A stretch of DNA of 12,082 nt, taken from NCBI GenBank assembly GCA_014846175.1, contig RKAV01000034.1, forward strand, positions 1 to 12,082. The letters run 5' to 3'. The DNA comes from a bacterium (GTDB taxonomy: Bacteria; Bacillota_I; Bacilli_A; RF39; UBA660). The translations under genes and the position numbers were made by a program. The notes under the pieces were generated by a model. It worked only from the letters and a program-made list of their open reading frames with translations. It made no database searches and had not been told where the DNA came from. This document shows, piece by piece, positions 1 to 6,071 of this stretch (position 1 is its first letter; each line of letters begins with the position of its first letter).

Positions 1-16
1 CTTTTTGTGCTTTTAA

Positions 17-44
17 TCTCTTTCAAAAAAATAATAGAAAGAGA
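17..44 (+). repeat. Inverted repeat over the ribosome binding region of the first recombinase gene
   Basis: TCTCTTTC at 17-24 is the exact reverse complement of GAAAGAGA at 37-44, giving an 8-bp stem with a 12-base loop. The 3' arm is also the only Shine-Dalgarno-like sequence (AAAGAGAG) before the recombinase ATG at 54, so an RNA hairpin here would hide a binding site that is already weak. It has no T-run after it, so it is not a terminator. A four-codon frame (ATG at 46, TGA overlapping the start at 54) lies in the same stretch. A regulatory role is inference. Confidence 0.4.
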
Positions 45-53
45 GATGAAATT

Positions 54-1895
54 ATGAACGATGAAAAGAAAATTGCAGATATTTATATTAGAGTTAGTAC
101 ACTCGACCAAGCAAGAGAAGGTTTTAGTTTACCTGAACAAAAAGAAAAACTAATTGAATTTTGTAAATCTAAAGGATATGAAATTCACAAAATATATGCT
201 GATGAAGGAATAAGTGCTAAAGATGATAAAAGACCAGCATATCAACAAATGATAAATGATATTAAAAATGGTACAGTTAATGTCATAGTATCTTTAAAAT
301 TAGATAGACTAACTAGAAGTGTTTTTGACGTGGAAAAACTAATGAAAATATTAGAAAAATATGGTTGTGATTTAGATTGTAAAGATGATGATTCTAATAC
401 ATTAACCTCTAATGGAAGAATGTATATAAGACTAACAACTGCGTTTAGTCAAAATGAAATTGAGAGATGTTCAGAAAGAACAAAGTTTGGTATGGTTGGT
501 GCAATTAAGGCAGGACACATTCCAAATAGAACTCCAATAGGATTTAAAAGAATTGATAAAAAATTAGTACCAGATGAATTAACAAAAGATATCATAATTA
601 GAATGTATGATTTATATTTAGAAGGAAAAAGTTATCAGGGTATTGCTAATATTTATAATAAAGAAGAAATATTAGGAAGAACTAATTGGTTAGATTCTAC
701 TATTCAAAAGATTATGACTAATGAACTTTATAAAGGAGATTATGTTCATGGAAAAAGAACTAAACATCATCAGTATTATGAAGATGTTATAGAGCCAATA
801 GTATCAAAAGAAAAATGGAATGCTTGTCAGTATCAAACTAAGAGAAATGCTAGGCACTATGAAAGAACTGCGACTTATCTTTTTACTAATAAATTAAAAT
901 GTTCAGTATGTGGTAATTTCTTAGGTGGTAAAGCTACTACTAAAAGAAAAAGTGGTAAGAAATATTATTACTATAAATGCGAAAAATGTAGAACTAACTA
1001 CAAAGAAGATGCTATAAGAGATGGTTTGTTACTTCAATTATATGACCTAATAAGAAAAGATAATTTAATTAATAAATATTACACACCATTTATAAAACGC
1101 AAGCAAGAAGATAATACTAAAGATTATAAAAATGAATTGAAGGAATTAGAAAAACAAGAAGAAAGAATTAAATGTGCTTATCTAAATGGTGTTGTTAAAA
1201 TAAATGAGTTTGATAACGAATTAAAAAGTATTAGATATAAAATTGATAATATTAATAAAAAGATTAAAGAAATAAAACAGTGTGAAAACTTTAACTTTAC
1301 TACTAATGATTTATTAATTTTAGAAGATACAGAAACAATTGATACTTTTGTTAACCCTGATATATTTTTAACTAACATTTTAAATTTAACTAATGCTTCA
1401 AGAGAAAAAATGAAAAGAATAATTGGCACTTATATTGATAATATTGAAGTTAATAAAGTTGGTGATAAAATAGAATTATTAAATATTGAGTATAGAAAAA
1501 GTTTTCTAACTGATTTAGTAAATTACCATAACAATTATGGTGTACCTTATAACTTTAATATATTTAGTGATGAAAAAGGTTTTAAAATACCAATGAATCA
1601 CGAGGGTAAAACTAGTTTAGAAGCAAAAGAATATTTTAATAAATTACAAGAAGTTGTTTCAAAAAATAGTTTAAAACTAAATTATTATGAAACTGAAGCA
1701 GATAGTAAATTAGAAGATATTAGTTTTGAACCTAATGGAGATTATGAACAAATATTAAGATTAATAGTTTTATCAGATACTAAAAATTATAATGATAAAA
1801 CTTTAAGATTAGGCGTTATTACTTTAGATTTAGAAAGTGCATTATATTTTCGTTTAAATAGAAAAGAGAAACCAAATGAGTTATGCAATATTTAG
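54..1895 (+). CDS. Large serine recombinase (integrase/transposase), copy 1
   Basis: This is a site-specific recombinase of the large serine family, which integrates and excises an element through a covalent phosphoserine-DNA intermediate. The N-terminal resolvase domain (about 5-150) has YIRVST with nucleophile Ser15 and Arg13, plus LKLDRLTR with Arg85 and Arg88. The recombinase DNA-binding domain (about 155-265) follows, then a zinc ribbon with Cys283, Cys286, Cys309 and Cys312. A charged coiled coil (about 350-410) comes next, as expected for synapsis control, then a long C-terminal tail. The length of 613 residues is normal for the family. The ATG at 54 has only a weak AAAGAGAG binding site, partly inside an inverted repeat, and no clear promoter lies in the 53 bases before it. 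Low basal expression, perhaps activated on the excised circle as known for Tn4451 tnpX, is inference. It is clearly related to the recombinase at 6731. The family call is secure; the target site is unknown. Confidence 0.95.
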   Translation: MNDEKKIADIYIRVSTLDQAREGFSLPEQKEKLIEFCKSKGYEIHKIYADEGISAKDDKRPAYQQMINDIKNGTVNVIVSLKLDRLTRSVFDVEKLMKILEKYGCDLDCKDDDSNTLTSNGRMYIRLTTAFSQNEIERCSERTKFGMVGAIKAGHIPNRTPIGFKRIDKKLVPDELTKDIIIRMYDLYLEGKSYQGIANIYNKEEILGRTNWLDSTIQKIMTNELYKGDYVHGKRTKHHQYYEDVIEPIVSKEKWNACQYQTKRNARHYERTATYLFTNKLKCSVCGNFLGGKATTKRKSGKKYYYYKCEKCRTNYKEDAIRDGLLLQLYDLIRKDNLINKYYTPFIKRKQEDNTKDYKNELKELEKQEERIKCAYLNGVVKINEFDNELKSIRYKIDNINKKIKEIKQCENFNFTTNDLLILEDTETIDTFVNPDIFLTNILNLTNASREKMKRIIGTYIDNIEVNKVGDKIELLNIEYRKSFLTDLVNYHNNYGVPYNFNIFSDEKGFKIPMNHEGKTSLEAKEYFNKLQEVVSKNSLKLNYYETEADSKLEDISFEPNGDYEQILRLIVLSDTKNYNDKTLRLGVITLDLESALYFRLNRKEKPNELCNI

Positions 1896-3117
1896 ATGTC
1901 AAAGTATTAACACATTAAACGATTTATCCCATATTGGTAGTCATAATAAACGAGAAAAAGAATCTTATAAATCTAATCCTGATATAAGAAAAGCAGATAG
2001 CAAAAATAATATACAATTAGTTAAGTGTGATAAGAAGTATAGAGAAAAATTTTATGAAATAACTAAAGAATATCGAAAAGAACATGAAGAAAAAATGAAA
2101 ACTGTTAGACAAGATAGATATAAAGATTTTGATCAGATGGTAAATGATTCTAAAAGTTGTGTAGCAGATGAAATGATATTTACAAGTGGACCAGAGTTCT
2201 TTAAAGATATGTCAAAAGAAGAAATATTAAGATGGGCTAATGGATGTATGGAGTTTGTTTATAAGAATTTAGGTTATACAAAAGAGCAAGTAATACAATC
2301 AGTATTACACTTAGATGAAAGAACACCGCATATTCATTGTGTAGTAGTTCCTCTAGTTAAAAAGTTTGATAAAAGAGTTAATAAAGAAAGATATTCAATT
2401 TCTAAAAGAGATTATATAAAAGACCAAAATTATTTAAGTATATTACAAGATAAATATTGCTTTAGATTAAATAATCTAGGTTTTAAATTGGAGCGTGGTG
2501 AAAAAGGAACTAAAATTAAAAATCTTTCTTTAGGTCAATTAAAAGGTATAACTAGACAATATGAAAGACTTGCTAATAAAAGTAAAAAGAATATTGAAAA
2601 TGAATATTTAAAAATTATTAATATGTTAAAATTTTCTAAAAAGAAAGCTTTTTCAGATTCAATTATTCTTAATGGTGAATCATATCACATCTTACTAAAA
2701 TATTTAGATTTATATACTAAAGAAATTCAAAATCAAGTAATATATGAAAACTTTTTTAATGATTTAGATGGCTATATTTTTAATTATAAAGAGTTAGAAA
2801 AAGAATATAATCACTCACAAAAAGTAATAGATAATTTAGAGGAAGGAAATGAAAATTTAAACCAAAATAATAATAACTTAATTGACTTTATCAAGCATAT
2901 ATTAGAAATATTAAAAGGCTTTTTTAGAAGAATTCTACTTTCTAAAAATGAAAATGATAAGAATAAAACTATAAATATTTTAAAAGAATGTTATGAAAAA
3001 GATTTTTATAATTATTATGATCTAATATATATTTCTAAAGATACTGATAAAGAGATAGAAGTAAATGATTTTATAAAAGAAGAAACATTAGAAAAAGAAT
3101 ACGACTATTTTGATTAG
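1876..3117 (+). CDS. MobV-family relaxase (MobM/Pre-like mobilization protein), copy 1
   Basis: This relaxase nicks one strand at an origin of transfer so the element can be mobilized by another element's secretion machinery. The N-terminus MSYAIFRCQS matches MobV motif I as in MobM of pMV158. The HNKR at His23 matches the HNxR motif that holds the catalytic histidine (His22) of MobM. HLDERTPHIH at 145-154 is the metal-binding HxDExxPHxH signature, and GFKLERG at about 203-209 is also MobM-like. The C-terminal half (about 215-400) is charged and helical, with a short hydrophobic stretch near 340-352. The gene overlaps the end of the recombinase gene by 20 bases and has a poor binding site of its own, which suggests translational coupling. 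At 413 residues it looks complete. A hairpin terminator spans its stop codon. Because there is no gap before it, its origin of transfer must lie elsewhere; a candidate sits just downstream at 3158-3210. Confidence 0.93.
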   Translation: MSYAIFRCQSINTLNDLSHIGSHNKREKESYKSNPDIRKADSKNNIQLVKCDKKYREKFYEITKEYRKEHEEKMKTVRQDRYKDFDQMVNDSKSCVADEMIFTSGPEFFKDMSKEEILRWANGCMEFVYKNLGYTKEQVIQSVLHLDERTPHIHCVVVPLVKKFDKRVNKERYSISKRDYIKDQNYLSILQDKYCFRLNNLGFKLERGEKGTKIKNLSLGQLKGITRQYERLANKSKKNIENEYLKIINMLKFSKKKAFSDSIILNGESYHILLKYLDLYTKEIQNQVIYENFFNDLDGYIFNYKELEKEYNHSQKVIDNLEEGNENLNQNNNNLIDFIKHILEILKGFFRRILLSKNENDKNKTINILKECYEKDFYNYYDLIYISKDTDKEIEVNDFIKEETLEKEYDYFD

Positions 3118-3128
3118 CCGTATTCTTT
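3094..3128 (+). terminator. Hairpin terminator overlapping the end of relaxase gene 1
   Basis: AAAGAATACG at 3094-3103 pairs perfectly with CGTATTCTTT at 3119-3128, a 10-bp stem with a 15-base loop that contains the TAG stop codon. The following U-tract is poor (GTTTA), so termination may be partial. It separates module 1 from the DUF3644 gene. Confidence 0.65.
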
Positions 3129-3157
3129 GTTTATACTAAATTTCTGATAATTTAGAA

Positions 3158-3210
3158 ACACACTTGCAAATTGACATAATCAATTAGTGTGTAGAGTTAC
3201 ATTTAGTAAT
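3158..3210 (+). other. oriT: Candidate origin of transfer for relaxase 1 (MobM/RSA-like nic region)
   Basis: ACACACT (3158-3164) pairs with AGTGTGT (3186-3192), with an inner AATTG/CAATT stem (3169-3173 and 3181-3185) and four unpaired bases on the 5' side. The 3' arm runs into TAGTGTG at 3185-3191. That heptamer is identical to the bases 5' of the nick in pMV158/pT181-type MobV origins (TAGTGTG^TTA), and TTACATTTA follows close by. A second overlapping repeat, CTAAAT/ATTTAG (3136-3155), lies just upstream. The match 3' of the predicted nick (TAGAG) differs from the classical TTATA. The MobM-like relaxase next door supports the call, but its position downstream of the relaxase gene is less usual. 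Confidence 0.42.
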
Positions 3211-3228
3211 TCAATTTTAAATAAGTTG

Positions 3229-3237
3229 TGTTATAAT
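3229..3237 (+). promoter_or_regulatory. Extended -10 promoter for the DUF3644 gene
   Basis: TGTTATAAT is a perfect extended -10 (TGnTATAAT). The -35 region (about 3209-3215) is poor. Transcription should begin near 3244, giving an extremely short 5' leader before the start at 3254. The 11-mer TGTGTTATAAT (3227-3237) recurs exactly at 4212-4222 and 5521-5531. Confidence 0.6.
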
Positions 3238-3253
3238 AATAAATTAAAAGGAG

Positions 3254-4186
3254 ATGATAGTTATCAAAACAGAAGAATTAAATAAATATATTAATGCACT
3301 ACTAAATAAATCAGAAGAAGCATATTTAATGTCAATTGAGATAATAAATAAACCTACTATTAATTATAGAACTGAAGGATTTTGTTTTTTTATCTGTAAT
3401 GCTTGGGAATTATTATTAAAAGCATATCTTATTAATAAAGCAAAAGATATCAATGTAATAAATTATAAAGATGGTACTAATAGAACAATTGGACTAGATG
3501 AATGTGTAGAGAAAGTTTTTACAAGTACAACAGATAAAACAAAGAACAATATTTCTTTTGTTAGAAATATTAGAAATAAAGCAACACATCTAATATTACC
3601 AGAATATGATTTTATATTATCTCCTGCTTTTCAAAGATGTTTAACAAACTATAATAAATTTTTCAAAAAACAATTTCCAGAATATAATTTAAATGAAAAA
3701 GTAACACCATATATTGCATTAGTTAATCCTGGAGATGATAAAGATGTTTCTTCTTTAATATTAAATCCTAGTAATTTGTTAATGCTTGAGAAAGTAAAAA
3801 AAGAATTAGATTCAGATGAAAATTTAACTCAAATATTAAGATTAGTATCTACTAAAAAAGAATCAGAGGCGGATATTAAGTACACAGTTGTTAAAGATGG
3901 TGGAGAAAAAGCTACAGTAATTAATGTTCCAAAAGATATTGATAAAACTCATCCTTATACTGCTACAGAAGTAATAAAGAAGATAAAGGAAACATTAGAA
4001 TTATCTCTTGGTCCGAATCATCAATTTACTTCAAATAAATTTCAAGATATATGCAAAAGAAAGGGAATAAAGAATAATCAAGATTATTGTTATCAGTTTC
4101 CTTATTCTAAAACTAAAATTTATAAATATAGTGATATAACAATTGAATATATTAGTCAAGTTTACATCGAAGAATTCAAAAAATAA
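3254..4186 (+). CDS. DUF3644-type protein with HEPN-like RNase motif
   Basis: I recognise the N-terminal half as DUF3644, from the pattern SEEAYLMSIEI, a tract ending in KYR/NYRTEGFCFF, and NAWELLLKAYLI at about 49-60. At residues 107-112, RNKATH fits the R-polar-x3-H motif of HEPN ribonucleases, placed after a helix (about 98-107) as HEPN proteins have it. Many HEPN proteins cut RNA in toxin or phage-defence systems, so RNA cleavage is a reasonable inference, not shown here. The C-terminal 80 residues resemble a small winged-helix-like domain. It is 310 residues and single-domain in layout, with its own promoter. The ATG at 3254 directly abuts the GGAG (3250-3253) with no spacer. No other ATG lies nearby in frame (next is codon 26), and an in-frame TAA at 3245-3247 excludes an upstream start, so initiation may be inefficient or use a rare codon such as ATC at 3263. 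Confidence 0.72.
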   Translation: MIVIKTEELNKYINALLNKSEEAYLMSIEIINKPTINYRTEGFCFFICNAWELLLKAYLINKAKDINVINYKDGTNRTIGLDECVEKVFTSTTDKTKNNISFVRNIRNKATHLILPEYDFILSPAFQRCLTNYNKFFKKQFPEYNLNEKVTPYIALVNPGDDKDVSSLILNPSNLLMLEKVKKELDSDENLTQILRLVSTKKESEADIKYTVVKDGGEKATVINVPKDIDKTHPYTATEVIKKIKETLELSLGPNHQFTSNKFQDICKRKGIKNNQDYCYQFPYSKTKIYKYSDITIEYISQVYIEEFKK

Positions 4187-4211
4187 AAAAGTTGTGAATA
4201 ATTGATAATTA

Positions 4212-4222
4212 TGTGTTATAAT
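4212..4222 (+). promoter_or_regulatory. Extended -10 promoter for structured RNA-1
   Basis: TGTGTTATAAT contains the extended -10 TGTTATAAT at 4214-4222. A possible -35 is TTGTGA at 4192-4197 (long 19-base spacer). It points into the GC-richer structured stretch at about 4229-4327 and not directly at a start codon. Confidence 0.6.
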
Positions 4223-4228
4223 ATATAT

Positions 4229-4327
4229 GTAGATGGGATACTTGTGAAGGAATAACGATGTGTTGGCAATGCCAGTAAGCATACTTTGTATGTGAGCATT
4301 CATCTCGCCTGGGGTACCCATCATTTT
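4229..4327 (+). ncRNA. Structured leader or small RNA (RNA-1), family not recognised
   Basis: This stretch is visibly richer in G and C than anything around it. Hairpins I can see are TGGC/GCCA (4264-4274), CATAC/GTATG (4280-4292) and TGGG/CCCA (4310-4320), the last followed by a T-run (4324-4328). CCCATC (4317-4322) can instead pair with GATGGG at 4232-4237, closing the whole molecule and excluding the TGGG/CCCA hairpin, so two exclusive states exist. A six-codon reading frame lies inside. Because the next gene has its own strong promoter at 4341-4368, RNA-1 may be an independent small RNA and not only a leader. I could not assign it to a known riboswitch class. Confidence 0.5.
4258..4278 (+). 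CDS. Possible six-codon leader peptide (MCWQCQ) inside RNA-1
   Basis: ATG at 4258 is preceded by AAGGA at 4247-4251 with a good 6-base spacer, and encodes Met-Cys-Trp-Gln-Cys-Gln before TAA at 4276. Two of six codons are Cys and one is Trp, residues that are rare in neighbouring proteins. It overlaps the first hairpin (4264-4274), so ribosome position could set the RNA fold, as in peptide-controlled attenuators. A frame this short can occur by chance; the good binding site is the main support. Confidence 0.35.
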   Translation: MCWQCQ

Positions 4328-4340
4328 TCATATGGAAAAT

Positions 4341-4368
4341 TTGACATTTTTCTAAAAATATGTATAAT
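4341..4368 (+). promoter_or_regulatory. Consensus promoter for the transglutaminase-like gene
   Basis: TTGACA at 4341-4346 and TATAAT at 4363-4368 are both perfect hexamers, with a 16-base spacer. Transcription should start near 4375, just ahead of the AGGGGG binding site at 4380-4385 and the ATG at 4392. Confidence 0.8.
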
Positions 4369-4391
4369 AACCTAATAAAAGGGGGATTATT

Positions 4392-5495
4392 ATGGAGAAG
4401 AATTTTTTTAAAAAGATATGTGGTAGTATTGATTATAATACTTATACAGGGTTGCAAAATACCTTAGGTATGTCTACTATTGGACTTGCTGTAGCAAATG
4501 AATTAATACCTCAATATTCTTTAGTAAATAATTCTATTGACATTTTAGCATATAGTACATTAATTGCGTACTTAGGAATGGCTTGGACAAACGGAAAAGA
4601 ATACACAAAAGATATTAAACAAATTAGAGAATTATATAATTATTTTTTAAATAATTATAATAAGTTAAATAAAATCTTTGATTTGAATAATCCAGTAGAA
4701 ATTTATACAATGTTTAATTACTTATTATATAAAGGTTATTTATCTAAAAATAAGGAATTTCAATTTTCTGGTAAACAAGCAAGAGATTTAAAAGGTTTAA
4801 GTGGTGCTGAAGTTATTACTGGAAAAGCAGTTTGCAGACATATTTCTGGTATGCTTACTGATATTTTAAATGGATATGGAATCGAATCCAGTCAATTAGG
4901 CGTATACTCAAAAAATTATAGTATAAATATTAATATTTTAGAAGAACAAAAATACACTAAGGAAGAATTAGTTAATTGGGTTAGAATGCATATAACTGAC
5001 GAACAAACCTATGAATTTGTAATGAAATTAATTGATGAATTGGTAGACAATAGAAATCAAAATATAGAAATTTCTTCAGAAATGATTGATGATGAAAATA
5101 TATTAAAAAGGAAAGTTGGAAATCACGCAATATCTTTTGCTTTCAAAGATGGAAAAAGTTATTTCTTAGATCCAACACAAACTAGAATTTATAGGATGAA
5201 AGAATCTAATGAGAGTACATTATATGATAGTGAATGTGATGATATTCCAATGCGACTAATACCTTCGATTTTATTAAATGATTCAAAAGGTTATTTACAA
5301 ATGAAAAAACATTTATCTAATCCATGTTTAAGTATTACCGCAAAAGAAGAACAAGTATTTGTAAAAGAAACATTGGATAAATGTAGAAATAATATGGATA
5401 TATTTGAACAATTTTATGTTGATAATTGTGAATTGTATGATGATATTTCAAGTAAAGTATTAAATATTAGAAAACATAAATCTATTTTAAAATAA
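4392..5495 (+). CDS. Transglutaminase-like (papain-fold) protein with hydrophobic N-terminus
   Basis: I do not recognise a named family, but the catalytic pattern of a transglutaminase-like cysteine enzyme is visible. GKAVCRHIS gives Cys148, GNHAIS gives His245, and YFLDPTQ gives Asp260, in the right order and with the usual Cys-helix context (VCRHISGMLTDIL). Proteins of this fold hydrolyse or form amide bonds; substrate and direction are unknown here. Two hydrophobic stretches (about 22-37 and 47-65) precede the domain and may anchor the protein to the membrane or form a buried helical hairpin; a cleavable signal peptide is not obvious. Residues 270-367 form an extra C-terminal region without a known motif. 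The 367-residue product starts at an ATG with a strong AGGGGG site, and the gene sits alone behind a consensus promoter and downstream of structured RNA-1. A peptidase role, for instance in defence, toxin release or peptide maturation, is inference. Confidence 0.62.
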   Translation: MEKNFFKKICGSIDYNTYTGLQNTLGMSTIGLAVANELIPQYSLVNNSIDILAYSTLIAYLGMAWTNGKEYTKDIKQIRELYNYFLNNYNKLNKIFDLNNPVEIYTMFNYLLYKGYLSKNKEFQFSGKQARDLKGLSGAEVITGKAVCRHISGMLTDILNGYGIESSQLGVYSKNYSININILEEQKYTKEELVNWVRMHITDEQTYEFVMKLIDELVDNRNQNIEISSEMIDDENILKRKVGNHAISFAFKDGKSYFLDPTQTRIYRMKESNESTLYDSECDDIPMRLIPSILLNDSKGYLQMKKHLSNPCLSITAKEEQVFVKETLDKCRNNMDIFEQFYVDNCELYDDISSKVLNIRKHKSILK

Positions 5496-5520
5496 ATAAA
5501 ATATACAAAAAAATTGAATA

Positions 5521-5531
5521 TGTGTTATAAT
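5521..5531 (+). promoter_or_regulatory. Extended -10 promoter for structured RNA-2
   Basis: TGTGTTATAAT again, with the extended -10 at 5523-5531 and no good -35. A 9-bp inverted repeat, ATAGTTAGT/ACTAACTAT (5532-5560), begins immediately after the -10. It could act as an operator on DNA or as the first hairpin of the transcript. Confidence 0.6.
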
Positions 5532-5537
5532 ATAGTT

Positions 5538-5672
5538 AGTTAATAGTTATTACTAACTATTTCTTTTGTCCTAGAAGTTGTTCTACTTCTTCCATTAGGG
5601 CACCATTGGCGAATCTGTTCGAACTATTCGAACTTTGATATATAGAATCAATCAGAAATGATTGATTTTTTC
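5538..5672 (+). ncRNA. Structured leader with attenuator (RNA-2), family not recognised
   Basis: About 135 bases without a reading frame hold a row of hairpins: ATAGTTAGT/ACTAACTAT (5532-5560), GAAGT/ACTTC enclosed by CCTA/TAGG (about 5571-5599), and GTTCGAA/TTCGAAC (5617-5633). An intrinsic terminator then ends at 5671. The gene for a 90-residue protein begins 35 bases later with its own binding site but no -10 in between, so it should be made only when RNA polymerase reads through. TTGAT at 5635-5639 can pair with ATCAA at 5647-5651, which would break the terminator stem and act as an antiterminator. This is the layout of a riboswitch or attenuator. An independent small RNA is the alternative. 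No known ligand class fits that I can recall. Confidence 0.55.
5644..5671 (+). terminator. Intrinsic terminator (attenuator) before the 90-residue gene
   Basis: AATCAATCA (5646-5654), a GAAA tetraloop and TGATTGATT (5659-5667) form a perfect 9-bp stem, extendable by a G-T and an A-T pair at its base, followed by T-rich sequence to 5679. The tetraloop and U-tract make this a strong terminator. Confidence 0.85.
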
Positions 5673-5705
5673 GTTTTTTGAAAAAATCATAGAAAGGTGG
5701 AATCT

Positions 5706-5978
5706 ATGATTAAGTTTATTAAAAAAGAATTAGAGATTGAAGAACCTTTAAAACAACGAATAATGATTATATGTGATTTTTGTAATACTACACCAACTAT
5801 TATAAACGGAAGTATTAGAAAGATAGACAAAACTAATCTTACTTATATTGAACCACATAGAATTATTATTAAAGATAATTTATATCTTGCTTTTAATTAT
5901 TCTAATGAAATCTATATTCAAAATTTAGGTAAGAAGATTAAATTATCAGAACTTGAAAACTATATAAAACAAGTGTAG
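5706..5978 (+). CDS. Small protein of unknown function, 90 residues, one CxxC
   Basis: I do not recognise this protein. It starts at the ATG at 5706, 5 bases after AAAGGTGG (5693-5700); an in-frame GTG at 5697 lies inside that binding site and is not a likely start. The first 20 residues are charged and helical. Residues 20-75 alternate hydrophobic and polar positions, suggesting a small beta-barrel (NGSIRKIDKTNLTYIEPHRIIIKDN looks like successive strands in two pieces, NGSIRKID and LTYIEPHRIIIKDN). CDFC at 23-26 is a lone CxxC pair that could bind metal only as a dimer or form a disulfide. A last helix covers 80-90. There is no signal peptide or membrane segment. Its expression appears to depend on read-through of the terminator at 5644-5671. 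A consensus promoter for the next gene begins 41 bases after its stop. Confidence 0.65.
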   Translation: MIKFIKKELEIEEPLKQRIMIICDFCNTTPTIINGSIRKIDKTNLTYIEPHRIIIKDNLYLAFNYSNEIYIQNLGKKIKLSELENYIKQV

Positions 5979-6018
5979 GACTTGATTTTATAAGCATAGA
6001 AATTAAAATATGAAGAAA

Positions 6019-6047
6019 TTGACACTGATAATTTTTTTTGATATAAT
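6019..6047 (+). promoter_or_regulatory. Near-ideal promoter for the 192-residue protein gene
   Basis: TTGACA at 6019-6024, a 17-base spacer and TATAAT at 6042-6047, with TG at 6039-6040 making an extended -10. All elements match consensus, the strongest promoter in the window. It leads to a short leader and AAGGGGG before the ATG at 6072. Confidence 0.88.
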
Positions 6048-6071
6048 AGTCCTCAATTTAAGGGGGATATT

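Larger units (their letters stand above)
54..3117 (+). mobile_element. Mobility module 1: large serine recombinase plus MobV relaxase
   Basis: Two overlapping genes encode a large serine recombinase (integration and excision) and a Mob/Pre relaxase (nicking for conjugal mobilization). This pairing is known from Tn4451/Tn4453-type mobilizable transposons (tnpX and tnpZ). No type IV secretion genes are visible, so transfer would depend on a helper element. The span covers only the two genes. The real element ends are unknown: the left end may lie just outside the window and I found no convincing att repeat. The genes from 3254 to 6650 may be its cargo. Confidence 0.65.

Noticed and set aside
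4229..4327. RNA-1 as a ZTP riboswitch, because of the CGCCTGGG string at 4306-4313.
   Set aside because: The conserved 5' part of the ZTP aptamer is not present, and the downstream gene is unrelated to purine or folate metabolism.
4209..4457. Reverse-strand reading frames across RNA-1 and the end of the DUF3644 gene.
   Set aside because: They lack binding sites, overlap well-supported + strand promoters and genes, and their products show no recognisable pattern.
5610..5640. GTTCGAA repeats that look like a tRNA T-arm, possibly a tRNA attachment-site remnant.
   Set aside because: No acceptor stem, anticodon arm or CCA region can be built around them; they form a simple 7-bp hairpin within RNA-2.
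5560..5672. RNA-2 as a T-box leader, from the AGGGCACC string near 5597.
   Set aside because: The T-box consensus is not matched, the leader is too short, and the downstream gene is not linked to amino acid supply.
5697..5705. GTG at 5697 as the start of the 90-residue protein.
   Set aside because: The GTG is part of the AAAGGTGG binding site; the ATG at 5706 has correct spacing.
5538..5705. RNA-2 plus the 90-residue gene as a type III toxin-antitoxin system.
   Set aside because: There are no tandem RNA repeats and the protein is too short and unlike ToxN.
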